Below are positions 10,211 through 17,733 of a stretch of DNA of 64,000 nt, one piece after another. This stretch comes from Marivirga atlantica (GTDB taxonomy: Bacteria; Bacteroidota; Bacteroidia; Cytophagales; Cyclobacteriaceae), in NCBI RefSeq assembly GCF_016734805.1, contig NZ_JAERQG010000004.1, positions 434,001 to 498,000 of the forward strand, given 5' to 3'. Below the pieces are notes generated by a model. That model was not told where the DNA came from. It searched no databases and saw nothing but the letters and a program-made list of their open reading frames with translations. The translations under genes were made by a program, and so were the position numbers. Position 1 is the first letter of the stretch; every line of letters starts with the position of its first letter.

Positions 10211-11208
10211 GATATTCATTAATCATATTATCATTTATTTTCGGTGCTGTGCATGCATTTGGGCAGTCTGCCGTTTCAAGAACGCAGCAATATATTAATC
10301 CTGAATGGAATCATCCAGCACTTACAGGAATGAGCAATTCCTTAAAATTAGGAGTATCTTTTCGGCAAAGTATAACAAGCTCAAATAACACACTCAGGTT
10401 ATATCAGGCAGGTGTCTTCCTACCTATTAAAAACTCATATAATAATGAAACTGATAATTCAGGATTTGCCTTAAGCTCGCCTTTATTAAATGAGGAATTA
10501 GGTAACAACAAGCGCAGCAGAAGAAAACACGGAGTAGGGTTGCACCTCAGTAATTTATCGGTTGATGCTTTTAACAGACAATCTATTAGTGCTTTTTATG
10601 CCTATCACTTGCCTGTGTCAGACAAGCTTACAACCAGTTTTGGCACTTCATTAAACTATATCCAAAATAACTATGGGGTAGATCAATTAACTGTTGAAAA
10701 TACGCAGGATGAACTGTATCAAATGCTTTTGCAAGAAGGGTTTAATAACTCAATGTTATTGGCTGATTTTAGTGTAGCACTTTACAGCAAGGCATTAATG
10801 ATCACTACCCACATTAGTTCAATAACACTAACTGAAAATAAATCAGATCTAGTGGAAGCAGCTAACAATGCAATAATTTATGGACTGGCAGCGGCCTATC
10901 AGTTTCAACTAGGTACAGATTTTGTTATCTCACCTTTCGTTTCATTCAAAGCAAATCCTCAATATCAGCATGACCTCAATCTATCTTTACGTATAAAATA
11001 CAGCGATATGATTTATGCTGGATTTGGAATTCAAAACGACTTGAAGTATTCAGCACTTGCGGGAATTAAATTACCTAAAGCTATATTTCTTGACTATTCT
11101 TACGATCGTTTCAATAATGCTGGTGGTGTTTTGGCGGGTGGAATGCATGAAATAAGCTTGTCATACATTATTCAGAATAAAAAACTGGATAGCCCTTTCT
11201 TATGGTAA
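10207..11208 (+). CDS. PorP/SprF family type IX secretion outer-membrane protein
   Basis: Outer-membrane beta-barrel of the PorP/SprF family (333 aa). It has a signal peptide ending near HAFGQ (residue 20), the typical N-terminal QYINPEWNHPALTGM motif (Tyr-Asn-Pro-Ala-like), and alternating beta-strand patterns ending in an aromatic FDYS/SLSYI strand region. Family members such as SprF are needed to deliver or attach CHU_C-tailed adhesins. It overlaps the adhesin stop (ATGA) and its own stop overlaps the next start by 7 bp, so the three genes are one translationally coupled operon. Its partner is almost certainly the adhesin just upstream. Confidence 0.88.
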   Translation: MRYSLIILSFIFGAVHAFGQSAVSRTQQYINPEWNHPALTGMSNSLKLGVSFRQSITSSNNTLRLYQAGVFLPIKNSYNNETDNSGFALSSPLLNEELGNNKRSRRKHGVGLHLSNLSVDAFNRQSISAFYAYHLPVSDKLTTSFGTSLNYIQNNYGVDQLTVENTQDELYQMLLQEGFNNSMLLADFSVALYSKALMITTHISSITLTENKSDLVEAANNAIIYGLAAAYQFQLGTDFVISPFVSFKANPQYQHDLNLSLRIKYSDMIYAGFGIQNDLKYSALAGIKLPKAIFLDYSYDRFNNAGGVLAGGMHEISLSYIIQNKKLDSPFLW

Positions 11209-12503
11209 AATTTAAAGCAATCATTTTATTATATAGCTGTGTTTTGCTATCAGTAACTTCTGTGACAGCCCAGCAAATAGCCGAGGTAACTAGGCTTGCC
11301 AGTTCACTAAATACTGAGGCTGAAGAAACGACTCCCCTTTTTGATGGCGTTACAAACAGGTTATATTTTTCCAGGGTATTACATCCTGAAAATAAGGGTG
11401 GAAAGTACAGCGGGTCAGATATATGGTATCAGCAACTATCAAGTGGCATTATAGAGAAGTCTGCTATTGACATATTAAATGATAAGGGTAATAACTTTAT
11501 CATCGGTATAAATGATTCTGAAGATATTTTGTACCTGAATAATTCTGAAGATGCCGAAAAGGGAATTTACTTTTCCAAGAAATTATCAGATGACTGGCTT
11601 ACCCCTGAGCCGATTAATATTAAAGGGCTACCCATATCAGGCTACAGAAGCGCCTTTGTATCATCAGATTATAAAGTAGTGTTGTTCTCCATGAACAAAA
11701 CTGAAGGTTATGGTAAAGAGGATCTTTACATTTCCTTTCTTGAAGATGATGGAGAATGGAGCAAACCTCTTAATCTAGGCGTAACTATTAATACTGAAGG
11801 CAGTGAAATATCACCATTCTTATCACCAGATAAAAAAACGCTCTACTTCTCAAGTAATGGGCATGGTGGCTATGGCGATATGGATATTTTTAAAGTGGAA
11901 AGACTTTATGATAGCTGGACTGTGTGGAGCAAACCAGAGAACCTAGGCAACAGGATTAATTCAGCTAAATTTGATGGATATTTCTCCATTTATGGTGATA
12001 CTCTAGCTTATTTATCGAGTAATAGAGATAGTAAATTCGCTGACATTTACCAGGTGAATTATGAGAAGCCATTAAAGCGAAGTGCTCAGAGTATATCATA
12101 TGTACCTATTACATCAGCTAGTAGTAGAGAATCCAGGAAATATCTCTCAAGCACTGAAGTAAAGGATGATCTGGGTTTATTTGCTTCTCCAAATATCCCA
12201 TTGACCTCAATAGAAAATCTTGAAGACAATGATAACCTAAAGACTAAACTGGCACTGATAGCATTTCACTTGAATGCAAATCCTCAGCTGGCAATAGCTA
12301 TTAATATTGAGCCTTCTTCTAAACTGGAGACTTCAATTGTAGTAAATGAAAGCTCACAACTGATCTTAGTGATCTATAAAGAATTGTTGGCACTCAATGT
12401 AAATAAAGATCAACTCAAGTTTGATGGTATCAGTAAAAAAGGAGAAATCAATTTCTATGGTGAGAATTTAAGGTACCTGGTTGGTTTAAAGTTCTTTGAA
12501 TAA
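11202..12503 (+). CDS. PD40 beta-propeller protein with degenerate OmpA-like C-terminus
   Basis: Periplasmic protein of 433 aa with a signal peptide (cleavage near VTAQ, about residue 24). Residues about 30-290 carry WD40-like PD40 blades (SPDKKTLYFSSNGHGGYGDMDI, in part; LAYLSSNR), as in PorE-type T9SS accessory proteins. The last ~100 residues have the secondary-structure order and length of an OmpA domain (KLALIAFHLNANPQ ... KDQLKFDGISKKGE). However, the Asp of the GHTD-like loop and the Arg of the NxxLSxxRA helix, which bind diaminopimelate, are not present. It may therefore be a peptidoglycan-anchor relic or a protein-binding module. It is the third gene of the adhesin operon, probably linking PorP/SprF to the periplasm. 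The PD40 call is firm; the OmpA resemblance is my inference. Confidence 0.78.
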   Translation: MVKFKAIILLYSCVLLSVTSVTAQQIAEVTRLASSLNTEAEETTPLFDGVTNRLYFSRVLHPENKGGKYSGSDIWYQQLSSGIIEKSAIDILNDKGNNFIIGINDSEDILYLNNSEDAEKGIYFSKKLSDDWLTPEPINIKGLPISGYRSAFVSSDYKVVLFSMNKTEGYGKEDLYISFLEDDGEWSKPLNLGVTINTEGSEISPFLSPDKKTLYFSSNGHGGYGDMDIFKVERLYDSWTVWSKPENLGNRINSAKFDGYFSIYGDTLAYLSSNRDSKFADIYQVNYEKPLKRSAQSISYVPITSASSRESRKYLSSTEVKDDLGLFASPNIPLTSIENLEDNDNLKTKLALIAFHLNANPQLAIAINIEPSSKLETSIVVNESSQLILVIYKELLALNVNKDQLKFDGISKKGEINFYGENLRYLVGLKFFE

Positions 12504-12508
12504 ATCAG

Positions 12509-13102
12509 TTATTTAAAATATCGATAGAAGGTCCTATCTGCTATTCCCAGCATTTCTTTATCCCCTGAAGAATCACCGTAAGCTATTATTGAAGCGTAAT
12601 TGTCCAGGTCAACAACCTCTTTTATTCTGTTCACCTTCTCTGCCCCTTTACAATTTTCACCTTTAATGTTTCCAGTATAGCTGCCATTAACCTCTTCTAA
12701 TTGAGTAGCAAGTAGTTTTAGCTGACTGTACTTTTCTACCCACGGCCTAAGCCAATTCTCCAAAGAAGCAGAAACGATGTATACATCGTCACCAGCTTTA
12801 AGGTGGTTTCTTAATGCCAGATCAGCTGAGGGCTTAATCACAGATGGCAAAACCTGACTAGCAAAACCTGAACAGATATTATTAAAATTCTCGACTTTAA
12901 TACCTCCAAAGAATAAGCTGAATAACCGTTCTTTGGCTCTTTTGGTAGTAATTAACTTTAATTTCCACTTGACCAGCTGAGGAATAAAAAGGAGAAACCT
13001 GAAAGGAAATTTCCATCCTGAAATATATTTCAAGAATAGAAACATGCTATCTCTATTAGAGATAGTGCCATCAAAATCAAAAAGCACCAGTTTTTTTGTC
13101 AT
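12509..13102 (-). CDS. HAD-IB family phosphatase
   Basis: Haloacid-dehalogenase-fold phosphatase of 197 aa, close to SerB-like subfamily IB in size. Motif I LFDFDGTIS (nucleophile Asp 9, acid Asp 11), motif II Ser in VSASLENW, motif III/IV AYGDSSGDKEML. It starts 3 bp after the stop of the UbiA gene. In many Bacteroidota a HAD domain accompanies or is fused to the decaprenyl-phosphate phosphoribosyltransferase-like UbiA enzyme. The likely job is therefore removing the 5-phosphate from polyprenyl-phosphoryl-5-phosphoribose, the step done by a different family in mycobacteria. That role is inferred from context only. Confidence 0.85.
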   Translation of the reverse strand: MTKKLVLFDFDGTISNRDSMFLFLKYISGWKFPFRFLLFIPQLVKWKLKLITTKRAKERLFSLFFGGIKVENFNNICSGFASQVLPSVIKPSADLALRNHLKAGDDVYIVSASLENWLRPWVEKYSQLKLLATQLEEVNGSYTGNIKGENCKGAEKVNRIKEVVDLDNYASIIAYGDSSGDKEMLGIADRTFYRYFK

Positions 13103-13105
13103 GAT

Positions 13106-13978
13106 TTAAATAATATAAATCAGGAAATAGAAGGATAATGCCCAGCCAAATAGTACCAAAAGAATGAAAACGTCTGTGAAGAGGATTCTGGTAGGGGAAC
13201 CACTTTTCTTTTCTACCATAGTGATCTGTAAATACCTCATGATACCTGCAATCACAAAAATACAAGTGTAGAATAAATATTCAGAATCAAGTCTTTGCTT
13301 TACATCATCAGAAACTGTGTACATAATATAAGCTACAATGATAACGGCAGACAACATTGTAAGACAGGCATTGGTAAAATCAAGGTTATAACTAGATGAT
13401 GACTTACGCATTAATTTCGGATTATCCTGAGCAAGGATAAGATCATCACGTCTTTTTGCCAAAACAAGAAATAGTGAAAGTAGCAATACCATCACAATTA
13501 ACCAATGTGAAACTGGTACTTCACTTAATAAACCACCACCAACCACTCGGAAAATAAAGCCTGAAGAAACTAAGAATAAATCAAGTATAGCAATATTTTT
13601 TAAGCCAAATGTATAAGCGATATTCAATACCATGTAAGCCACTATACAATAGGCAAAATTGGTGTCAAGTATGAAGGCTCCGCTTAATGAAGTAATAAGT
13701 AAGACTCCAAATAAAAAGAGTGCAAGGTTTTTACTTACCCTACCTGAAGCTATCGGCCTTCCCTTTTTAGTGGGGTGTAACTTATCAGTTTCAACATCTT
13801 TAATATCATTTAAAACATAGATAGCACTGGCTGTTAAACTGAAAACAATAAAACCAATAGCCGTATTAAGCAATTTTTCATTCTTGAAAATATCACCAGC
13901 AAAGAATATGGGTAAGAATATAAAAAAATTCTTAGTCCAGTGATGAGGTCTTAAGAGATGTGCTATTGCTACAAACAT
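13106..13978 (-). CDS. UbiA-family prenyltransferase, decaprenyl-phosphate phosphoribosyltransferase-like
   Basis: Integral membrane enzyme (290 aa, about 8-9 helices) of the UbiA superfamily. It shows RPHHWTKNFFIFLPIFF at 10-26, the metal/diphosphate motif NDIKDVETD (57-65) followed by KKGRPIASG, and a second loop region DLFLVSSGF. This RPHHWTKN/NDIKD pattern is typical of DPPR synthases, which join phosphoribose pyrophosphate to a polyprenyl phosphate at the cytoplasmic membrane rather than prenylating a quinone. It overlaps the SxtJ-like stop by one base (TAATG) and precedes the HAD phosphatase. With the DprE1/DprE2 genes 19 kb away it completes a polyprenyl-phosphoryl-arabinose route. The alternative is another UbiA aromatic prenyltransferase, which I think less likely. 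Confidence 0.85.
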   Translation of the reverse strand: MFVAIAHLLRPHHWTKNFFIFLPIFFAGDIFKNEKLLNTAIGFIVFSLTASAIYVLNDIKDVETDKLHPTKKGRPIASGRVSKNLALFLFGVLLITSLSGAFILDTNFAYCIVAYMVLNIAYTFGLKNIAILDLFLVSSGFIFRVVGGGLLSEVPVSHWLIVMVLLLSLFLVLAKRRDDLILAQDNPKLMRKSSSSYNLDFTNACLTMLSAVIIVAYIMYTVSDDVKQRLDSEYLFYTCIFVIAGIMRYLQITMVEKKSGSPTRILFTDVFILLVLFGWALSFYFLIYII

Positions 13979-14337
13979 TACCAGGGATTCTCTAAATCTT
14001 CTTTTTGATATAAATGGTCTCTTTCTGAAAAAGCGCTATTTCCAGGTTGCTTTAATTTTAGCTGATCATTGGTAAATAATCTTTGAACCAGTGAAATTGG
14101 GAACAGAAAAACATAAAAGATTATGCTGAGCAATATTCTTGTATTAATCCAGCCAAGAACCAAAGCTAATTTCATCCATAGCCAGTTAATAGCCGTGGCA
14201 AATGCCGGGATTAAGGAAGCCCCTACCCCAACTATCAATGCCGCATAGAGTAAATAATCTATTTTAAAAATAAAATAGAACACTAAGACTCCACTTACTA
14301 TTACGAGTATGTTCTGGTATTTCTTTAAAGGCTCCAT
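13978..14337 (-). CDS. SxtJ-like membrane protein
   Basis: Small membrane protein (119 aa) with helices at about 9-25, 29-50 and 65-85 and a hydrophilic C-terminal tail. The start MEPLKKYQN at 14337 was chosen because it overlaps the preceding stop as TAATG; the longer open frame upstream only reads through the neighbouring small gene out of frame. Size, topology and position next to an O-carbamoyltransferase match the SxtJ family, known from the saxitoxin cluster (sxtI-sxtJ-sxtK) and from Bacteroidota glycan loci, whose biochemical role is unknown. It probably helps the carbamoyltransferase act at the membrane (inference). Confidence 0.75.
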   Translation of the reverse strand: MEPLKKYQNILVIVSGVLVFYFIFKIDYLLYAALIVGVGASLIPAFATAINWLWMKLALVLGWINTRILLSIIFYVFLFPISLVQRLFTNDQLKLKQPGNSAFSERDHLYQKEDLENPW

Positions 14338-14486
14338 TAGAAAAGTGTGTAGATAAATGGTGCTATTGCTGAGCCACCGCCAATAACTACTAAAACACCC
14401 AAAATAATAAGAAGCAATATTACAGGTGCTAACCACCACTTTTTACGCTCCTTAATAAACTTTAATAAATCTTTTAGAAAGTCCAT
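14337..14486 (-). CDS. 49-aa membrane protein, DUF5989/SxtK-like
   Basis: A short gene of 49 codons. It begins MDFLKDLLKFIKERKKWW, continues into a single membrane helix (about residues 19-36) and ends with GGGSAIAPFIYTLF. It starts one base after the carbamoyltransferase stop, and its own stop overlaps the next start (TAATG). The basic amphipathic N-terminus, WW pair and GGGSAIAPF-type end match the small DUF5989 proteins repeatedly found between carbamoyltransferases and SxtJ proteins. The function is unknown. It is easily missed because of its length, but the coupling on both sides makes it convincing. Confidence 0.8.
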   Translation of the reverse strand: MDFLKDLLKFIKERKKWWLAPVILLLIILGVLVVIGGGSAIAPFIYTLF

Positions 14487-14487
14487 T

Positions 14488-16344
14488 TTAATCTAATTTA
14501 TAATCGTTCTGCCAATTATCCTTTTCTAACCATTCCGGTTGATTACGCTTATTAAACACATAATTATTAATTACCAGATAATCCATCTCTGTCCTCATAA
14601 AGCATCTGTAAGCATCTTCAGGCGTACATACAATAGGTTCGCCTCTCACATTGAAGCTGGTATTAACCACAAGGGCATAGCCTGTCAATTCCTTAAAAGC
14701 ATTTATCAACTGCCAATATTGAGGATTTGTACGCTTATCTACCGTCTGAATTCGGCCTGAGAAATCAACATGTGTTACTGATGGAATATCTGATCTTTTG
14801 GTATAAAGCTTTTCTTTCATTCCAAGACTGTGATAATCAGCCGGAATAGGCTCTTTTCGATTATCAACAATTTCCTGAACCAGCAACATATAAGGAGATT
14901 CACCTTCCAATTTGAAATAATCCTGAACATCCTCTTTCAAGACTGAGGGCGCGAAAGGTCTGAAAGACTCTCTATACTTAATTTTAAGATTAAGCTTCTT
15001 CTGCATTTCCTCATTTCGAGGATCACCCAATATGCTTCTACCTCCTAAAGCACGTGGACCAAACTCCATTCTACCTTGAAACCAGCCTACTGCGTTTCCA
15101 TCTGCTAATATCTCAGCTACTTTATTATACAATTGGTCATTAGAATACTTGGTAGCCTCAGCCTCATACTTTCTGATGATCTTTAAAACATCCTGCTCAT
15201 TATATTCAGGTCCTAAATAGGATCCATTTAGTCTGTCTGAATCAGATTTTTTCAGAGCCTTACCAAAATAGATATGCTCTGCTGCCAGTGCCGCACCTAA
15301 TGCTCCACCAGCATCACCTGCAGCAGGTTGAATAAATATGTTTTCGAAAATCTTTTCATTCAATAACTTTCCGTTGGCTACACAATTTAAAGCTACCCCT
15401 CCTGCCATGCATAGATTAGTTGATCCAGTTAATTCTTTGGCGTGTTTAGCCATTTTGATGACTATCTCCTCGGTAACATTTTGAATGGCCAAGCCCAGAT
15501 CACAATGCTGCTGTTCCAAATCAGATTCTGGCTCCCTTTTATCGATCCCGAAAAGCTTGCTCCACTTTTTGTCGTTCACCATTCTGAGGCCCGTGCTATA
15601 ATTAAAGTATTTCTGATTAAGCCAGATAGATCCATCATCATAAATATGGATAAGTTCTGACTTTATAATTTCTTCATACTTTTTAATATCTGCATGACCA
15701 CTTCTCCCATAGGGCGCCAAGCCCATCAACTTATACTCGCCAGAATTTACTCTAAAACCCAGAAAGTACGTAAAAGCTGAATAAAGTAAGCCAAGGGAAT
15801 GTGGAAATTTCAGTTCCTTTTCAATGGTAATATCTTTTCCATTGGCTTTACAAATTGAAGCTGTAGCCCACTCACCTACGCCATCAAGCGTTATGATGGC
15901 AGCATTATCAAAACCTGAAGGATAGTAAGCACTAGCGGCATGAGACAAATGATGTTCAGGAAAAAGCATTTTCAACTTTCTCCTATCAAAAGCCTCTATT
16001 TTGCCCAATTCTTCTTTGATAATTCTCTTCAGAAACATTTTCTCTCGCAACCAAACAGGGATAGCTTTTATAAAAGAAGCTAAGCCTTTTGGAGCAAAGC
16101 CATAATAGGTTTCAAGCAGGCGCTCAAATTTCAATAAGGGTTTATCATAAAAAACCACCGCATCTAATTGATCTATACTATAGCCAGTATGATCCAGGCA
16201 ATACTTAACTGCATTAGTAGGGAAATTGGCATCATGCTTAATCCGTGTAAAACGTTCTTCTTGCGCTGCTGCCAGAATTTCTCCATCTACTGTTATGGCC
16301 GCTGCGGAATCATGATAAAAGGAAGAAATACCGAGAATTTTCAC
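14488..16344 (-). CDS. Carbamoyltransferase (NodU/CmcH/SxtI family)
   Basis: Cytoplasmic O-carbamoyltransferase (618 aa, full family length) that moves the carbamoyl group of carbamoyl phosphate, through carbamoyl-AMP, to a sugar hydroxyl. The N-terminal Kae1-like domain (about 1-350) carries MKILGISSFYHDSAA, HHLSHAASA (131-139), LDGVGEW (153-159), LMGLAPYG and MAGGVALNC. The C-terminal domain (about 380-580) carries GRMEFGPRALGGRSIL, RESFRPFAPSV and VVNTSFNVRGEP. The start codon is GTG at 16344, chosen because the family begins exactly at MKILGI. It is the first gene of a tight five-gene operon (carbamoyltransferase, 49-aa protein, SxtJ, UbiA, HAD). The acceptor is unknown, probably a lipid-linked sugar of the polysaccharide locus. 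Confidence 0.93.
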   Translation of the reverse strand: MKILGISSFYHDSAAAITVDGEILAAAQEERFTRIKHDANFPTNAVKYCLDHTGYSIDQLDAVVFYDKPLLKFERLLETYYGFAPKGLASFIKAIPVWLREKMFLKRIIKEELGKIEAFDRRKLKMLFPEHHLSHAASAYYPSGFDNAAIITLDGVGEWATASICKANGKDITIEKELKFPHSLGLLYSAFTYFLGFRVNSGEYKLMGLAPYGRSGHADIKKYEEIIKSELIHIYDDGSIWLNQKYFNYSTGLRMVNDKKWSKLFGIDKREPESDLEQQHCDLGLAIQNVTEEIVIKMAKHAKELTGSTNLCMAGGVALNCVANGKLLNEKIFENIFIQPAAGDAGGALGAALAAEHIYFGKALKKSDSDRLNGSYLGPEYNEQDVLKIIRKYEAEATKYSNDQLYNKVAEILADGNAVGWFQGRMEFGPRALGGRSILGDPRNEEMQKKLNLKIKYRESFRPFAPSVLKEDVQDYFKLEGESPYMLLVQEIVDNRKEPIPADYHSLGMKEKLYTKRSDIPSVTHVDFSGRIQTVDKRTNPQYWQLINAFKELTGYALVVNTSFNVRGEPIVCTPEDAYRCFMRTEMDYLVINNYVFNKRNQPEWLEKDNWQNDYKLD

Positions 16345-16554
16345 TTAATAAAGGGCACTAAAATATCTAGAATACTAAGATTGAATATTAATTTACTAAG
16401 TTATGAATATTTTTTTCACCATTGCTAAATTTGAAAAAAATGAAGGATTTTTATTGATTTTCCGTACAACTATCAAGTTTTCTGGCTTAATTCACCATTT
16501 AATTCAGATTACTTAAAATTCAGTTAAGCATTGCAAGTCAACAGCAAATAGCCG

Positions 16555-17628
16555 ATGTCAAAAAGAGTTTATTTCGTAGATTTTGCCCGTAGTTACGCTA
16601 TATGTCTAGCCCTTTTCGATCATTCAATGAATGATTTTAGCATTTGGGAGAATTATTCTTTTAACCAATACGCTATACTAAAATTATTCACAACATCAGC
16701 TACACCAACCTTCCTGTTCCTTTTTGGAATGATGCTGGAGCTTATTTATTTCAGGAGACTTTCTGAGAAAGGTTTAGAAGCTATTAAGCCAGGGCTTTTC
16801 AAAAGAAGCTTTCAATGTTATCTTGGGTTTGCCTTGACTTCAGTAGCGGGGTTCATAGGTGGCTATCTTACTTTGAAAAGAGGATTTGCAACCTTATTAT
16901 TTGCTGCTAATAACCATTATGGCAATATTCTTAAGCTGTATGCTGTAATGATCATTCTGGCTATACCTTTACTGTTTTTTAGAAAAAGATTTGGCATTTG
17001 GCCTACAGTATTGCTCGCTTTGTCCTATTGGATACTTTACCCCATTTATGAGCACATTGATATTCAAAATGGAAACATCGCCATATTTATGTCTGCCATG
17101 ATCGGTGTAGGAAAAGCTGGAGGACCAAGTGTGATGAATTCATTAACTCTGGTGACAATAGGCATGCTATCAGCATCATTTATTGATAGAGAAAGACGCT
17201 ACAATTTTGCCAGAAAAAACCTGCTGCTGCTAGCCACATTGGTTTTAGGGATATTGATCGTACTCTATATTGTGCCATGGAATGAATTTGTAGAAAATTA
17301 TTTTACTAATACATATAGGAGACAGAATCATCCTATTTACTATTTGGTGTCCATGTCACTGGCAGTAATCACAGTTCTGGTATTTTCAGTATTAGTGCCC
17401 ATCGGCATACAACTAAAGGATTGGACTAAACATTTGCTAGTCTTTGGAAGGAACTCACTAAGTGCTTTTACATTAGGTAATATTATTTTAAACCTAATAT
17501 TTCTGCATATCATTGATTATAAATTCAATTTGCTGGCACCGCTATCGTTTATTCTTATTATGTATTTCTCATTATTCTTTTACGAAAGGTTTGAGAATAG
17601 AAATAAAGCGCGCAAAGTGCCCGTATAA
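16555..17628 (+). CDS. OpgC/acyltransferase-3-like polytopic membrane protein
   Basis: Ten-helix membrane protein (357 aa) with an N-terminal FVDFARSYAICLALFDHSMND region in which Arg 12 and His 23 form the R-X10-H motif of membrane O-acyltransferases (OpgC, OafA and relatives). The rest is hydrophobic helices with short loops. It is divergent from the carbamoyltransferase operon and stands alone before the Wzz-like gene. Probable role: O-acylation (for example acetyl or succinyl) of the polysaccharide or its lipid-linked precursor. Substrate and acyl donor cannot be read from the sequence. The DUF1624 branch of the same superfamily is an alternative. Confidence 0.65.
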   Translation: MSKRVYFVDFARSYAICLALFDHSMNDFSIWENYSFNQYAILKLFTTSATPTFLFLFGMMLELIYFRRLSEKGLEAIKPGLFKRSFQCYLGFALTSVAGFIGGYLTLKRGFATLLFAANNHYGNILKLYAVMIILAIPLLFFRKRFGIWPTVLLALSYWILYPIYEHIDIQNGNIAIFMSAMIGVGKAGGPSVMNSLTLVTIGMLSASFIDRERRYNFARKNLLLLATLVLGILIVLYIVPWNEFVENYFTNTYRRQNHPIYYLVSMSLAVITVLVFSVLVPIGIQLKDWTKHLLVFGRNSLSAFTLGNIILNLIFLHIIDYKFNLLAPLSFILIMYFSLFFYERFENRNKARKVPV

Positions 17629-17693
17629 ATATAAGTTCGATAAGCATATTGTAATTAAAGCTTAGCTGCGCTAATACTTACAGATTTATCGTT

Positions 17694-17701
17694 TAATTTT
17701 G
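17694..17701 (+). promoter_or_regulatory. Candidate Bacteroidota -7 promoter box (TAnnTTTG)
   Basis: TAATTTTG matches the Bacteroidota sigma-ABfr -7 consensus TAnnTTTG and lies 33 bp before the ATG of the Wzz/Wzc-like gene, in a 105-bp gap. No clear -33 TTG is present, so this is a candidate only. Confidence 0.35.
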
Positions 17702-17733
17702 CATATTAATTATCATTAACGTATTACTACCTC

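Noticed and set aside
13077-13265. A 62-codon minus-strand frame across the UbiA/HAD junction.
   Set aside because: It lies out of frame inside the well-supported UbiA gene, with an implausible composition.
14338-14439. N-terminal extension of the SxtJ-like frame up to 14439.
   Set aside because: The extension is the neighbouring 49-aa gene read in another frame; ATG 14337 with a TAATG junction is the better start.
17662-17674. Stem TTAGC-TGC-GCTAA after the OpgC-like gene as a terminator.
   Set aside because: Short stem with no T run following.
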